The notes beneath the pieces were generated by a model. It ran no database searches. It saw only the letters and a program-made list of their open reading frames with translations, and was not told the origin of the DNA. Source: Algoriphagus sanaruensis (GTDB lineage: Bacteria; Bacteroidota; Bacteroidia; Cytophagales; Cyclobacteriaceae). Taken from it: DNA of 64,000 nt. Made by a program: the position numbers and the translations under genes. This document shows, in pieces, positions 1 to 8,254 of the stretch (within the stretch, counting starts at the first letter, position 1; each line of letters opens with the position of its first letter). Where the stretch lies: contig NZ_CP012836.1 in NCBI RefSeq assembly GCF_001593605.1, positions 1,733,501 to 1,797,500 on the forward strand, given 5' to 3'.

Positions 1-1
1 A

Positions 2-466
2 GATGCCTTAAATCAAATTGAACTTTCTGATGCGCATTTTTTCCGTATTGATGCCAAAGCTTACCAACGCGCAATGGATGAATTAAGCCGATCTAGTCAC
101 TTTACCGTAGCCAATATTTCTGCACTTTCTGCGGATCCAGCACAGATTCCTCATGTCGAGGATGAACCTGAGGATCAGTTTGAGGATGATATGAGTGATG
201 CTCATTTGGATGATGAGACCCAGGAAACAATTGAAGCCTTGCAGCATGAATTGGAGGAAGAGGGAGAGCTACCGGTAGAGGAGGAACTATTGGAAGAATC
301 GGTAGAAGAAGAACCCGTTTCTGAAGTAGAGGGTGAGCAAGAACCAGAAGAAATAAAGCATGTCCAGAATCCAGTTGCTGAAACTGCCGCTCCCGAAGTA
401 GTAGAAAAACCCAAAGATCCCGAACCGAAAAACAGTGGAGGATCCTTTTTTGATGATATCGACTAA
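2..466 (+). CDS. 3' end of an unrecognised protein with a long acidic tail (partial)
   Basis: The reading frame is open from the window edge (first full codon at base 2), so the start lies outside. About 50 ordinary residues are followed by roughly 100 residues dominated by Glu, Asp and Pro, ending in a Gly-Gly-Ser-Phe-Phe-Asp-Asp motif. I do not recognise the family. The tail looks disordered and has no membrane segment. The TAA stop overlaps the folB ATG by one base (TAATG), so the two are probably translationally coupled. An ATG at 74 is in frame but is internal, because the coding sequence continues upstream of it. Confidence 0.75.
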   Translation, partial: DALNQIELSDAHFFRIDAKAYQRAMDELSRSSHFTVANISALSADPAQIPHVEDEPEDQFEDDMSDAHLDDETQETIEALQHELEEEGELPVEEELLEESVEEEPVSEVEGEQEPEEIKHVQNPVAETAAPEVVEKPKDPEPKNSGGSFFDDID

Positions 467-831
467 TGGGTAAAGTAGCGCTTCAAGGCATCGAATTTCA
501 CGCGTATCATGGGGCCTATCCCGAGGAAAATGTCCTAGGAAATAGGTTTACTTTAGACTTGGAATTGGAAACTGATTTCAAGGAAGCCATGCTTCACGAT
601 CAACTCAAGGATACGGTGGATTATGCCAAACTTTACCAGTTGATAAAGACTCGGATGGATGTGAAAGTCAAGCTTTTGGAGCATTTAGGTCACCATATAG
701 TCTCAGATATTATCCAAGCTTATCCAAAAGTAACTGCTGTAAAACTTACGCTCAAAAAGCATCATCCGGCACTTGGAGGAATAGTCCAATTTTCTTCCGT
801 GACGGTCAGTTATCCAGAGGATTTTTCTTAA
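466..831 (+). CDS. folB: dihydroneopterin aldolase
   Basis: FolB cleaves 7,8-dihydroneopterin to 6-hydroxymethyl-dihydropterin and glycolaldehyde in cytosolic folate synthesis. The 121-residue length is normal for the family. Active-site positions are visible: Glu21 in the HAYHGAYPEEN segment, Tyr53 in DTVDYAKLY, Glu72 in LLEHLGHH, and Lys97/Lys98 just before HHPAL. The start overlaps the previous stop by one base. The next gene begins 6 bp after its stop, so the three probably form one transcript ending at the hairpin at 1299-1335. No other folate genes are in the window. Confidence 0.93.
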   Translation: MGKVALQGIEFHAYHGAYPEENVLGNRFTLDLELETDFKEAMLHDQLKDTVDYAKLYQLIKTRMDVKVKLLEHLGHHIVSDIIQAYPKVTAVKLTLKKHHPALGGIVQFSSVTVSYPEDFS

Positions 832-837
832 TCATCC

Positions 838-1296
838 ATGTATTCTAGAGCAGAAACAACCAAAATCCGAACAGAATTTTGGATTGCATTTGGGCAATAC
901 ATGAAGCCCGTTCCCAATGCTCAAGGTCGAAAGATTAACTGGCCAAATTATAAAACGGGAATCAAGGATATCTACTTTCGAATGCGTGCTGAACGAGGGT
1001 TTGCCTCTATTGGCATCGAACTAGGTCATGCAGATCCAGAATTGCAAGAGTTGTTTTTTGATCAGTTTAAGGAGTTGAAAAACTTGCTCAAGGCAAGTTT
1101 GGGTGAGGAATGGGAGTGGAGGCTCCATGCCTTAAATGAGTTTGGGCAGCCCATTTCCAAGATTGAAAAAATATACCCTGGACTCAATGTGATGGAAAAA
1201 GAAGATTGGCCAAAAATCATTTCTTTTCTAAAACCCAGAATCATTGCTTTAGATGAATTTTGGGACAATGTGAAGCCAGGTTTCGAGGATTTTTAA
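838..1296 (+). CDS. DUF4268 domain protein
   Basis: This 152-residue soluble protein matches my recollection of DUF4268. The N-terminus carries RTEFWIAFGQYM, followed by a GIKDIYFRM segment, and the C-terminal half is rich in Trp, Glu and Lys (GEEWEWRLHALNE). DUF4268 is sometimes found as the C-terminal part of nuclease-like proteins, but here it stands alone and is common in this form in Bacteroidota. No catalytic residues can be assigned and the function is unknown. It is the last gene before a strong terminator. Confidence 0.75.
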   Translation: MYSRAETTKIRTEFWIAFGQYMKPVPNAQGRKINWPNYKTGIKDIYFRMRAERGFASIGIELGHADPELQELFFDQFKELKNLLKASLGEEWEWRLHALNEFGQPISKIEKIYPGLNVMEKEDWPKIISFLKPRIIALDEFWDNVKPGFEDF

Positions 1297-1298
1297 TA

Positions 1299-1335
1299 AA
1301 AAGAGGATGGATTCAAGTAGAATCCATCCTCTTTT
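1299..1335. terminator. bidirectional intrinsic terminator
   Basis: A perfect 16-bp inverted repeat (AAAAGAGGATGGATTC, its complement, and a 5-nt loop AAGTA) is flanked by A and T runs. It can therefore terminate both the folB-DUF4268 transcript and the convergent lipoprotein gene on the minus strand. Confidence 0.85.
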
Positions 1336-1410
1336 AAGTAGTGGTTAATCCTTGATCTTAATTTATTTGTGCAATCAATTGATCTAATGCCGTTTTAATT
1401 TCCTTGGTAT

Positions 1411-1893
1411 TTAAACAGCATTAGCCGTTAAAACACCGGTACCGGTTCCCATCCAAAGTACTTCATTTGTTTTTGCATCTTGAATTAAAAAAATCACTTT
1501 TCCATATTGTCCAGCTTCTTTTTTAATTGGAGAATGAACAGAATTGTCTGTAGTACCAACAGAAGAGGAAAAACCAAGTTTCTCTACTTCAAAATTCACA
1601 GAAGAAATTGCAGTCTGAATGAGGAGATCAGGATTTTCAGTTTGAGAAACAAAGCCGTTTTCAATCAATTTTTTTTCAAACATTCGATTCAATTGAACAA
1701 TGTCTTTTGATGCATGTCCTTGTTCAATGACTTTAAAATTCTTTTTATTGGCTAGTTCGGAAGATTTACTTACCTGATCATAAACCAATTGATCTCCGGA
1801 GTTTTTGCCTCTATTGGCTGTGACCGGATCGGAGACTTTACAGGACGCAAGTACAAAACCTGCCAGCAAGAATAGAACAAAAATATTTTTCAT
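1411..1893 (-). CDS. DUF4136-type lipoprotein, apparently frameshifted near its C-terminus
   Basis: The 160-residue product has a lipoprotein signal (hydrophobic stretch then LASC, lipidation Cys at residue 17) and a body resembling DUF4136: a paired-strand region with ENPDLLIQTAISS and a VIFLIQDAKTNEVLWMGTG segment. These are envelope lipoproteins of unknown function. The frame stops at GTGVLTANAV, but the -1 frame continues immediately for about 17 codons with LNTKEIKTALDQLIAQIN and a TAA at 1358-1360. That tail looks like the amphipathic C-terminal helix typical of the family. Restoring one T in the TTT run near 1413-1416 (plus-strand coordinates) would join the frames, giving a product spanning 1358-1893. 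A sequencing error in the short homopolymer is possible. Confidence 0.7.
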   Translation of the reverse strand: MKNIFVLFLLAGFVLASCKVSDPVTANRGKNSGDQLVYDQVSKSSELANKKNFKVIEQGHASKDIVQLNRMFEKKLIENGFVSQTENPDLLIQTAISSVNFEVEKLGFSSSVGTTDNSVHSPIKKEAGQYGKVIFLIQDAKTNEVLWMGTGTGVLTANAV

Positions 1894-1975
1894 GGTTATT
1901 GGGTTTAGTTTAGAAATTGGTGGGGTTGACGATAAAACAGTTTCTAAGGTTCAAATGAATCTAAGGGTCAGATTA

Positions 1976-2470
1976 TTAAAGTGATTTTTTTGTATAAGTA
2001 AACGTCTCAATTTGAGTTTCCCCTTGGTTTGAAATATTGACTTGGAAAATTAGTAGATCTCCCTTGCGCTCGATGGTCATGCCGTTGAGAAAGGCTTTTT
2101 GGTCACCCATTTCGATCAATTGAAAGGTATTCCATTCATTTTTTTCTTCCCATCCTTTGAGGTCCTTTCCAAAATGTTTGAGCTTCATGGAAATACTTTC
2201 ACCTTCACTTACCAAGTTCATGAATTCAGAAAATACCAATTTCCCATTTTCCCAAAACCGAAAGGTTCCGATCATTTGTCCGTCAATTGCAGGCATCCAA
2301 ACCTCCTCGCAGTCGCCGCCCAATCCAGTTCCGACCCAGTAACCTACCAGCCAATCAAATTCTTCAATGGTTCCTTTTCCGGGATTTTGATCGGGAGAGA
2401 GTTGTCTTACCTGAGCGAAGGATAAATGACTAATTGTCACAAAAATCAATAAACAGTACAGCGCCTTCAT
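1976..2470 (-). CDS. secreted DUF6265-like protein
   Basis: This product of about 164 residues starts with a signal peptide (MKALYCLLIFVTISHLSFAQ). The mature part has the DUF6265-like pattern FDWLVGYWVGTG, then EEVWMPAIDGQMIGTFRF and ENGKLVFSEFM, suggesting a small lipocalin-like beta fold. The reading frame is open further upstream to 2509, but that would overlap the neighbouring HesB-like gene and bury the signal peptide, so the ATG at 2468-2470 is chosen. It lies 35 bp downstream of the HesB-like gene and may be cotranscribed with it. Function unknown. Confidence 0.7.
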   Translation of the reverse strand: MKALYCLLIFVTISHLSFAQVRQLSPDQNPGKGTIEEFDWLVGYWVGTGLGGDCEEVWMPAIDGQMIGTFRFWENGKLVFSEFMNLVSEGESISMKLKHFGKDLKGWEEKNEWNTFQLIEMGDQKAFLNGMTIERKGDLLIFQVNISNQGETQIETFTYTKKSL

Positions 2471-2505
2471 GAAATTGAGATTTAAAGTCAAGAAGGTACA
2501 AAAAA

Positions 2506-2820
2506 TCATTGATCGTGTCGCCTGGGAATATCAGGGTTGATAAAGGTAAAACCTCTGGCTTCATCCCCTTCAAAAAAATCAATTTGCATTCCCATAAGAA
2601 ACATGAAGTGTTTTTTCTCAATTAGAACGGGAATGCCAGAAATCTCAAACTGCTGGTCTTCAGCCTTTGGCTTATCAAACCCAAGTGCATAAGACATGCC
2701 ACCACATCCTCCTCCTTTCATCCCTACCCGAAGAAAGTAATCCGCTGGGATATTTTTGTGAGCCATGATGTGTTTGATTTCGGCTTCAGCTTTGGAGGTG
2801 ATTTGGATTGGAATTAGCAT
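2506..2820 (-). CDS. HesB/IscA-fold protein lacking the C-terminal Cys-Gly-Cys
   Basis: This 104-residue A-type (HesB/IscA) fold protein has the first conserved motif, a Gly-Gly-Gly-Cys-Gly-Gly turn followed by YALGFDK, and the late GFTFINP motif. It then ends in DIPRRHDQ, where canonical members have NPNASRTCGCG. Only one of the three cluster-ligand cysteines remains, so the usual [Fe-S] carrier chemistry is doubtful. The frame extends upstream to 3045, but the extension is non-conserved sequence overlapping the divergent gene at 2933, so I start at the ATG at 2818-2820. A canonical three-cysteine paralog is at 8903-9229. Confidence 0.85.
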   Translation of the reverse strand: MLIPIQITSKAEAEIKHIMAHKNIPADYFLRVGMKGGGCGGMSYALGFDKPKAEDQQFEISGIPVLIEKKHFMFLMGMQIDFFEGDEARGFTFINPDIPRRHDQ

Positions 2821-2932
2821 GAATGAAAAATCTGATTTAAGGTAATTTGGTTCAGAAATTTTGTCAAAAATACCCATTCGGCCGGTTTTTTGACAAGTTG
2901 GAATTCCAGATATTAGACTGGAATTTGAACTT

Positions 2933-3454
2933 ATGGAATACGTTGTAGATTTATTAAAGCTTCTTCTGCCTGCGGGTGCGGTATTATACGGGATGTATTT
3001 GGTGGTACTTTCTTTCTTGTCAAAGGAACGAGAAAAACTGCTCATTGACCTGAAAAGTCAAAATACCCAACTCACACTTCCCCTTCGGATTCAAGCTGCA
3101 GAGCGACTATGTCTCCTTTTGGAGCGGATTACGCCAAACAGTCTCGTTAGACGTAATAATCCAGGTGAATATTCGGCGGCAGAATTTCATCAAGTTTTGG
3201 TAAATGAGGTAAGGGAGGAGTTTAACCACAATCTCAGCCAGCAAGTTTATTTTTCGGATGAAGCATGGGAAGCCGTTCGTCGGGCAGTTGAAGATACGGT
3301 GACTACTATCAATATGGCTCGACAAGGGGTGGATAGTGAATCCTCTGGCGTGGAGCTCGCAAAATCTATCTTCACCCAGTCGTTGGAACGGAAAAATGAT
3401 GCGATTGCATTTGCATTAAAACAAATCAAATCTGAGGTATCCCATTACTTTTAA
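2933..3454 (+). CDS. conserved Bacteroidota membrane-anchored protein (possibly DUF7935)
   Basis: The product has 173 residues. One N-terminal membrane segment (about residues 7-30, LLKLLLPAGAVLYGMYLVVLS) is followed by a cytoplasmic helical domain with LPLRIQAAERLCLLLERI, then an EVREEFNHNLSQQVY stretch and a helical C-terminus. I have seen this arrangement as an uncharacterised family in Bacteroidota and tentatively link it to DUF7935. No function is known. It is divergent from the HesB-like gene and 5 bp upstream of the YkvA-like gene, so those two are likely one operon. Confidence 0.75.
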   Translation: MEYVVDLLKLLLPAGAVLYGMYLVVLSFLSKEREKLLIDLKSQNTQLTLPLRIQAAERLCLLLERITPNSLVRRNNPGEYSAAEFHQVLVNEVREEFNHNLSQQVYFSDEAWEAVRRAVEDTVTTINMARQGVDSESSGVELAKSIFTQSLERKNDAIAFALKQIKSEVSHYF

Positions 3455-3459
3455 AACGC

Positions 3460-3879
3460 ATGGAAGACTTTGAAGCACAAGACCCCACTTTGATCCAGCG
3501 TGCCAAACTTCTCTTTGGTAGGCAGGTTGCAGTAATTGTTCGTCAGGAACAAAAATTGGTGGAATTGGTGCAGCAGGTTGGAGCCAAACTCAGTAAAATC
3601 GGCAACCACCCCAAGGTCAAAAAATTGATCCTTCCTATCCAGATATTTATCCGAATGATCAAAGCGCATTTTAAAGGGGAGCATAAAATCTCTTTCGGAA
3701 CACTTGGACTGATTGTACTTGCCTTAGTTTATTTTTTGTCACCCGTAGATTTTATTCCTGATTTTCTCGGTTTTTTTGGATTTGCGGATGATGTTTCCGT
3801 CGTATTGGCGGTGTTTGCCAAGGTTAAAGATGAAGTTGAGGACTTTTTAGCTTGGGAGCGAACCCACTCTGAGGGATGA
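3460..3879 (+). CDS. YkvA family (DUF1232) membrane protein
   Basis: The product has 139 residues. The DUF1232 signature LSPVDFIPDFLGFFGFADDVSVV lies at about residues 90-112, within or next to a C-terminal hydrophobic hairpin. The N-terminal 60 residues are helical and charged. YkvA-family proteins are widespread and uncharacterised. The gene follows the previous one by 5 bp and precedes the thioredoxin-like gene by 25 bp. Confidence 0.88.
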   Translation: MEDFEAQDPTLIQRAKLLFGRQVAVIVRQEQKLVELVQQVGAKLSKIGNHPKVKKLILPIQIFIRMIKAHFKGEHKISFGTLGLIVLALVYFLSPVDFIPDFLGFFGFADDVSVVLAVFAKVKDEVEDFLAWERTHSEG

Positions 3880-3904
3880 ATGTTAATTCCCCAAACTCGA
3901 CCAA

Positions 3905-4525
3905 ATGGAATCATTAAGTCATCCTGTTACATTTTCGATCCTAGAAAAAGGATACGCCTATCCTGATTTCGTCAAATTTACCGAACAGCTTGTTGCTGAA
4001 AATCGCACCACAGGAGCAAATCAAAGCGAAGCATACTTGGACTATACTCGTATGTGTTTGCAACGCATGAATAGGTGGAATAAGACTGCTCAAGTCTCCG
4101 CTAAAATGAGGCATCTTATCGAGCGAATCCAAGAACCCCAGCATTGGTTAATTATTACTGAGGCCTGGTGCGGAGATGGAGCCCAATCCATTCCGTATAT
4201 TGCCAAGCTTGTGGAATTGAATCCGGCCCTTTCCCTAAAAATCATTATTCGGGATGAGTATCCTGAAATCATGGATGCTTACCTAACCAATGGCGCTCGA
4301 TCCATTCCAAAACTGGTGGCATTTTCTAAGGATTTGAAAGTGGAGCTATTCACTTGGGGACCAAAGCCAAACTATTTGATGGAGCGGTACCGAGACTATA
4401 AGTATGATTCCAAAGGAGTATCCTATGCTGAGTTTTTACAAGAAATTCATCTTTGGTATGCCAAAAACAAAAACCATGATTTAGAACAAGAATTGATTCC
4501 TTTACTAGAATCCAGTCTTTTATGA
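3905..4525 (+). CDS. thioredoxin-like protein with a single active-site Cys (Thioredoxin_9 type)
   Basis: This 206-residue protein has a thioredoxin fold. Where CxxC would be it carries Trp88-Cys89-Gly90-Asp91-Gly92, followed by AQSIPYI, and the cis-Pro loop is seen as GARSIPKLV. This fits the family often annotated PF14595 in Bacteroidota. The resolving cysteine is missing, so a classical dithiol mechanism is unlikely and the protein may instead bind a thiol or act as a scaffold. There is no signal peptide, so it is cytosolic. The stop overlaps the next start (ATGA, 4522-4525), indicating coupling to the SDR gene. Confidence 0.85.
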   Translation: MESLSHPVTFSILEKGYAYPDFVKFTEQLVAENRTTGANQSEAYLDYTRMCLQRMNRWNKTAQVSAKMRHLIERIQEPQHWLIITEAWCGDGAQSIPYIAKLVELNPALSLKIIIRDEYPEIMDAYLTNGARSIPKLVAFSKDLKVELFTWGPKPNYLMERYRDYKYDSKGVSYAEFLQEIHLWYAKNKNHDLEQELIPLLESSLL

Positions 4526-5244
4526 TCAAAATAGCCCTCATTTCAGGCACTTCAGGATTAGTAGGTATGCAGTTGCTGCACCAATTACTGAAGTCCAACC
4601 AATACGATTTCATACTCAGTATAGGAAGACGCAAGCTTGCGTTGAAGCATGATAGATTGATTCAATTAGAAGGGGATTTATTTAAACTGGCCTCCTGGGA
4701 CTGGGAAAATAAAGTCTCTGCTGAATCACTTTCTGGACAATATGCACCAGTGCTAGATTCAATCAAAAGTAAAACTGCTGAAATACACGCATTTTCGAGC
4801 TTAGGAACCACTATCAAAGTGGCTGGTTCCAAGGAAAAATTTTACGCAATCGACCATGATTTGGTGATTGGATTTGCCGCTTGGGCTAAGCGATTGGGGG
4901 CATCCAAATTTCTCTATGTTTCTGCTATGGGGGCTGATTCCAATTCTTCCATTTTTTACAATAAAGTCAAAGGGGAAACCGAAGAAGATCTTAAAGCTTT
5001 TCAGTTTGAATATTTAGGTCTTTTTCGGCCATCTCTGCTCCTAGGAAATAGGCATGAGTTTAGGTTTGGGGAATTGGTTGCATCAGCACTCATGAAGCCG
5101 CTCAACTGGTTTAAGATTGCGAAAAATATTAGGCCCATTCATGACTATCAAGTGGCGAAAGCCATGGCTATCACAGCCCTTTCAGACTCCTCAAAATCCG
5201 TAGAGGTGATTTCATCAGGTCAAATGCAAGATTTAAGTAAATGA
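4522..5244 (+). CDS. NAD(P)-binding Rossmann-fold protein (atypical SDR, HTATIP2-like)
   Basis: The product has 240 residues. An N-terminal Rossmann motif GTSGLVGMQLL (residues 9-19) binds the dinucleotide. A mid-region segment LYVSAMGADSNSSIFYNKVKGETE carries the Ser and Tyr-x-x-x-Lys positions of the atypical SDR class, followed by LGLFRPSLLLGNR. This layout matches bacterial relatives of HTATIP2/TIP30. The substrate is unknown. It overlaps the genes on both sides by four bases, so the thioredoxin-like gene, this gene and dtd are likely coupled. Confidence 0.85.
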   Translation: MIKIALISGTSGLVGMQLLHQLLKSNQYDFILSIGRRKLALKHDRLIQLEGDLFKLASWDWENKVSAESLSGQYAPVLDSIKSKTAEIHAFSSLGTTIKVAGSKEKFYAIDHDLVIGFAAWAKRLGASKFLYVSAMGADSNSSIFYNKVKGETEEDLKAFQFEYLGLFRPSLLLGNRHEFRFGELVASALMKPLNWFKIAKNIRPIHDYQVAKAMAITALSDSSKSVEVISSGQMQDLSK

Positions 5245-5693
5245 TAGCAGTTATTCAACGAGTGAGCGAATCCTCGGTAAAAATCGAAGGAAAAATCAAG
5301 GCCGAAATAGGGCTTGGACTGATGATACTTTTAGGGATTGAGGAGGCAGATGGTCCAGAGGATATGGATTGGCTCTCTAAGAAAATTATCAATCTCAGGA
5401 TTTTTCCAGATGAAAATGGCATCATGAATCGAAGCCTGCTGGATGTACAGGGAGATATTTTATTAATCTCTCAATTTACCCTGCATGCTAGTACCAAAAA
5501 GGGAAATAGGCCTTCGTATATCAAAGCAGCCAAACCTGATATCGCTGTCCCGATCTATAAGCAAATGATTCAAACCCTTGAAACAGATTTGGGTAAGTCC
5601 ATCGGTACGGGAGAGTTTGGTGCGGATATGAAAGTAAGTCTGGTCAATGATGGTCCTGTGACCATCGTGATTGATACCAAAAATAGAGTTTAG
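5241..5693 (+). CDS. dtd: D-aminoacyl-tRNA deacylase
   Basis: DTD hydrolyses D-amino acids, and glycine mischarged on tRNA-Ala, from tRNA in the cytosol. The 150-residue length is standard. The two signature motifs are present: SQFTL at residues 77-81 and NDGPVT at 136-141, corresponding to the family SQxTL and NxGPxT motifs with the cross-subunit Gly-Pro. The start overlaps the previous stop by four bases. Confidence 0.95.
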   Translation: MIAVIQRVSESSVKIEGKIKAEIGLGLMILLGIEEADGPEDMDWLSKKIINLRIFPDENGIMNRSLLDVQGDILLISQFTLHASTKKGNRPSYIKAAKPDIAVPIYKQMIQTLETDLGKSIGTGEFGADMKVSLVNDGPVTIVIDTKNRV

Positions 5694-5774
5694 GGCTAGG
5701 TGGAATTTTAGGGTTCAGATTGGACAGGATAGTTGTTGAAAACCAACTTCCTACTTTCTGGAAATTGATCTGCC

Positions 5775-7229
5775 ATGTCGCCTTTATTCTTATTCTACAT
5801 CTATTTGTTTTTTCACTCCCTGATTTCAAATTCTGAATCAGAACCCATCCTTGAAAAACCAAATCTGATCATTATTCTCGCAGATCAATGGCGTGCGCAG
5901 GAGATGGGGTATGCAGGTCAAAGCCAAATAAAAACCCCAAATTTGGATTCATTTGCTGGTCAAAGTGTAATTTTTGAAAATGCCATCGCTACATTGCCTG
6001 TTTGTGCACCGTGGAGGGCAAGCTTTTTAACCGGACAATATCCCTTGACTCATGGGATTTTTTACAATGATAAACCATTGCCAAATGACGCTTTGACTTT
6101 AGCAGAGATTTTTAAAGAAGAGGGATATCAAACTGGATATATTGGAAAATGGCATCTTAATGGGCATCAGCGTGGCGAGGATCCATTTTCAGGTCGAGAT
6201 AAACCAGTACCGGTCGACAGAAGACAGGGGTTTGATTATTGGAAGGTTAGGGAGGTAAGCCATAATTATAACAACAGCTTTTATTTTGATGAAACAAATG
6301 AGAAGCATACCTGGCAAGGATACGATGTGTTTCCCCAGACCGATAGTGCAATCAGTTATATTTCAAGGAATAAGGCGAATCCATTTGTCTTGATGCTTTC
6401 CTACGGACCACCTCATGATCCCTATTTTTCAGCTCCGGAGGTTTTTCAAAAGCTATATGATCCTGACCAATTAACATTAAGGCCCAATGTTCCCGAAGAA
6501 TTTCAAGACAGTGCTAGAAGGGTATTAGCAGGGTATTATGCTCATGCGACGGCTATAGATCATGCATTTGGCAAATTGATCCGTTCATTGGATAGTCTAG
6601 GAATTTCTGACCAGACCCTTGTCTTATTTACTTCAGAACATGGGGATATGCTGATGTCAAAGGGCGTTCTGAAAAAGCAAAGACCATGGGATGAATCCAT
6701 CAAAGTCCCAATGCTTATTAGGTATCCTGCAAAATTGGGGAAGGCTTCAAGAAGAATTCAGAATCCGATTGGTACCCCTGATTTATTGCCAACACTCTTG
6801 GGACTTTCAGGGATAAAAATCCCAGATTCCATAGAGGGAACAGACTTTTCAAAAGACTTAGTATCCAAAAATGAACTGAGCTCAGAAGCAGCATTAATTA
6901 TGCTCCCTGTTCCTTTTCATGAATGGCAATTTTCCAATGGAGGTCGAGAATACCGGGGAATCCGCACTTCTCGTTATACCTATGTGCGGGATTTGAAAGG
7001 TCCTTGGTTGTTGTATGATAATCAGGTAGACCCTTATCAATTTCACAATTTGACAGGAGATCTTGCTTATAAAGATTTGCAGGAGGAACTCGAAACGCTG
7101 CTTCAAAAAAAACTAGCGGAAAGAAAGGATGACTTTCTTCCCGCTGATAGGTATATGACGAGGTGGAATTATCTGTATGATCGAAAAGATAGTATTCGAT
7201 CCCCCGATTATTTAGAGCAAAATCGTTAA
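5775..7229 (+). CDS. secreted sulfatase (S1 family)
   Basis: The 484-residue product has an N-terminal hydrophobic signal (about residues 3-18). The active-site motif is Cys77-Ala-Pro-Trp-Arg, in which the Cys would be converted to formylglycine by a maturase not seen here. Metal ligands begin with Asp37-Gln38 and continue with the later FTSEHGDMLMSKG segment. Other family marks are GYIGKWHLNG and LSYGPPHDPY. The substrate cannot be told from sequence; likely ones are sulfated glycans in the periplasm. Its TAA stop shares bases with the stop of the convergent thiL. Confidence 0.92.
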   Translation: MSPLFLFYIYLFFHSLISNSESEPILEKPNLIIILADQWRAQEMGYAGQSQIKTPNLDSFAGQSVIFENAIATLPVCAPWRASFLTGQYPLTHGIFYNDKPLPNDALTLAEIFKEEGYQTGYIGKWHLNGHQRGEDPFSGRDKPVPVDRRQGFDYWKVREVSHNYNNSFYFDETNEKHTWQGYDVFPQTDSAISYISRNKANPFVLMLSYGPPHDPYFSAPEVFQKLYDPDQLTLRPNVPEEFQDSARRVLAGYYAHATAIDHAFGKLIRSLDSLGISDQTLVLFTSEHGDMLMSKGVLKKQRPWDESIKVPMLIRYPAKLGKASRRIQNPIGTPDLLPTLLGLSGIKIPDSIEGTDFSKDLVSKNELSSEAALIMLPVPFHEWQFSNGGREYRGIRTSRYTYVRDLKGPWLLYDNQVDPYQFHNLTGDLAYKDLQEELETLLQKKLAERKDDFLPADRYMTRWNYLYDRKDSIRSPDYLEQNR

Positions 7230-8254
7230 AAATGCTTCCAACCTTGTGCTTTCAATTGCACGGCAGTTCCGCTTTTGGTGACCAAATATTTGCCTTCTTC
7301 TGGTTTTGTCATGTGGCCGATAAAGTGGATATCAGGATGCTTTTCCAGCTTTGCGAAGTCCTTTTGATCAATCGTAAAGATTAATTCGTAATCCTCACCA
7401 CCATTGAGCACACAGGTGATAGGATCCATGTTTAGTTCTACTGCTGTATCGTAAGTTTGCTTGTCGATCGGTAGTTTGTCCTCATAGATTGTAGCCCCAA
7501 CATTGGACGCTTTGCACAGGTGGAAAATCTCAGAGGCTAATCCGTCTGAAATATCCATCATCGATGTAGGAACAACACCTAGTTCCCGAAGCTCGTGAAT
7601 GATGTCCATTCGAGCATCAGGACGAAGTTGACGCCCAGTTACAACGGTGTATTTTTCTAGTTCGGGCTTCATATCTGGATTGGAGAGGTAGACTTGCTTC
7701 TCCCGCTCCAGTATTTGCAGACCGACCAATGCTCCTCCCAAATCACCTGTTACGCAAAGAATATCATTGACTTTGGCTCCAGAACGGTAGCTAATTTCCT
7801 CCTTTTTGGCTTCGCCGATGGCGGTGATTGAGATGACAAGCCCACTTCGGGATGCAGTGGTGTCGCCTCCTACCAAATCGACTCCGTAATGTTCACAAGC
7901 AGCATGGATTCCAGAATACAGGGCATCTACCGCTTCCACAGAGAATCGATTCGAAAGTGCAATGCTGACGGTAATCTGCTTAGGAATGGCATTCATAGCC
8001 GCGATGTCAGAGACGTTGACAGCCACCGCTTTGAAACCCACATGAGGAAGTGGAGCATAGGCCAAATCAAAATGAACCCCTTCCAAAAGCAAGTCTGTGG
8101 AAACTACCTTCACATGGTCTCCGGCATCGATAATAGCGGCATCATCTCCGATGCCCTTGAGGGTAGAAGAGTTTTTGAGCTGCACTCTTGTATTGATATG
8201 GTCAATCAGGCCAAATTCACCCAATTCACTGATTTCTGTTCGTTTATTTGACAT
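7226..8254 (-). CDS. thiL: thiamine-monophosphate kinase
   Basis: ThiL phosphorylates thiamine monophosphate to the active diphosphate cofactor in the cytosol. The product has 342 residues with GIGDDAAII at about residues 34-42, the Asp-rich metal site STDLLLEGVHFD, the VGGDTTAS motif, and MMDISDGLASEI in the C-terminal half, all typical of the PurM/ThiL superfamily. It converges on the sulfatase with a four-base overlap (TTAA shared by both stops). Its upstream spacer holds short word repeats. Confidence 0.95.
   Translation of the reverse strand: MSNKRTEISELGEFGLIDHINTRVQLKNSSTLKGIGDDAAIIDAGDHVKVVSTDLLLEGVHFDLAYAPLPHVGFKAVAVNVSDIAAMNAIPKQITVSIALSNRFSVEAVDALYSGIHAACEHYGVDLVGGDTTASRSGLVISITAIGEAKKEEISYRSGAKVNDILCVTGDLGGALVGLQILEREKQVYLSNPDMKPELEKYTVVTGRQLRPDARMDIIHELRELGVVPTSMMDISDGLASEIFHLCKASNVGATIYEDKLPIDKQTYDTAVELNMDPITCVLNGGEDYELIFTIDQKDFAKLEKHPDIHFIGHMTKPEEGKYLVTKSGTAVQLKAQGWKHF

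Noticed and set aside
1405..1420. Programmed -1 frameshifting at the TTTAAAT heptamer in the DUF4136 gene
   Set aside because: The heptamer is in the register of the downstream frame, not the upstream one (upstream codons read GCT GTT TAA), so a standard X-XXY-YYZ slip does not fit; a one-base deletion is simpler.
2821..3045. 75-residue N-terminal extension of the HesB-like protein
   Set aside because: It overlaps the divergent gene starting at 2933 and has no conserved character; the fold starts at MLIPIQIT.
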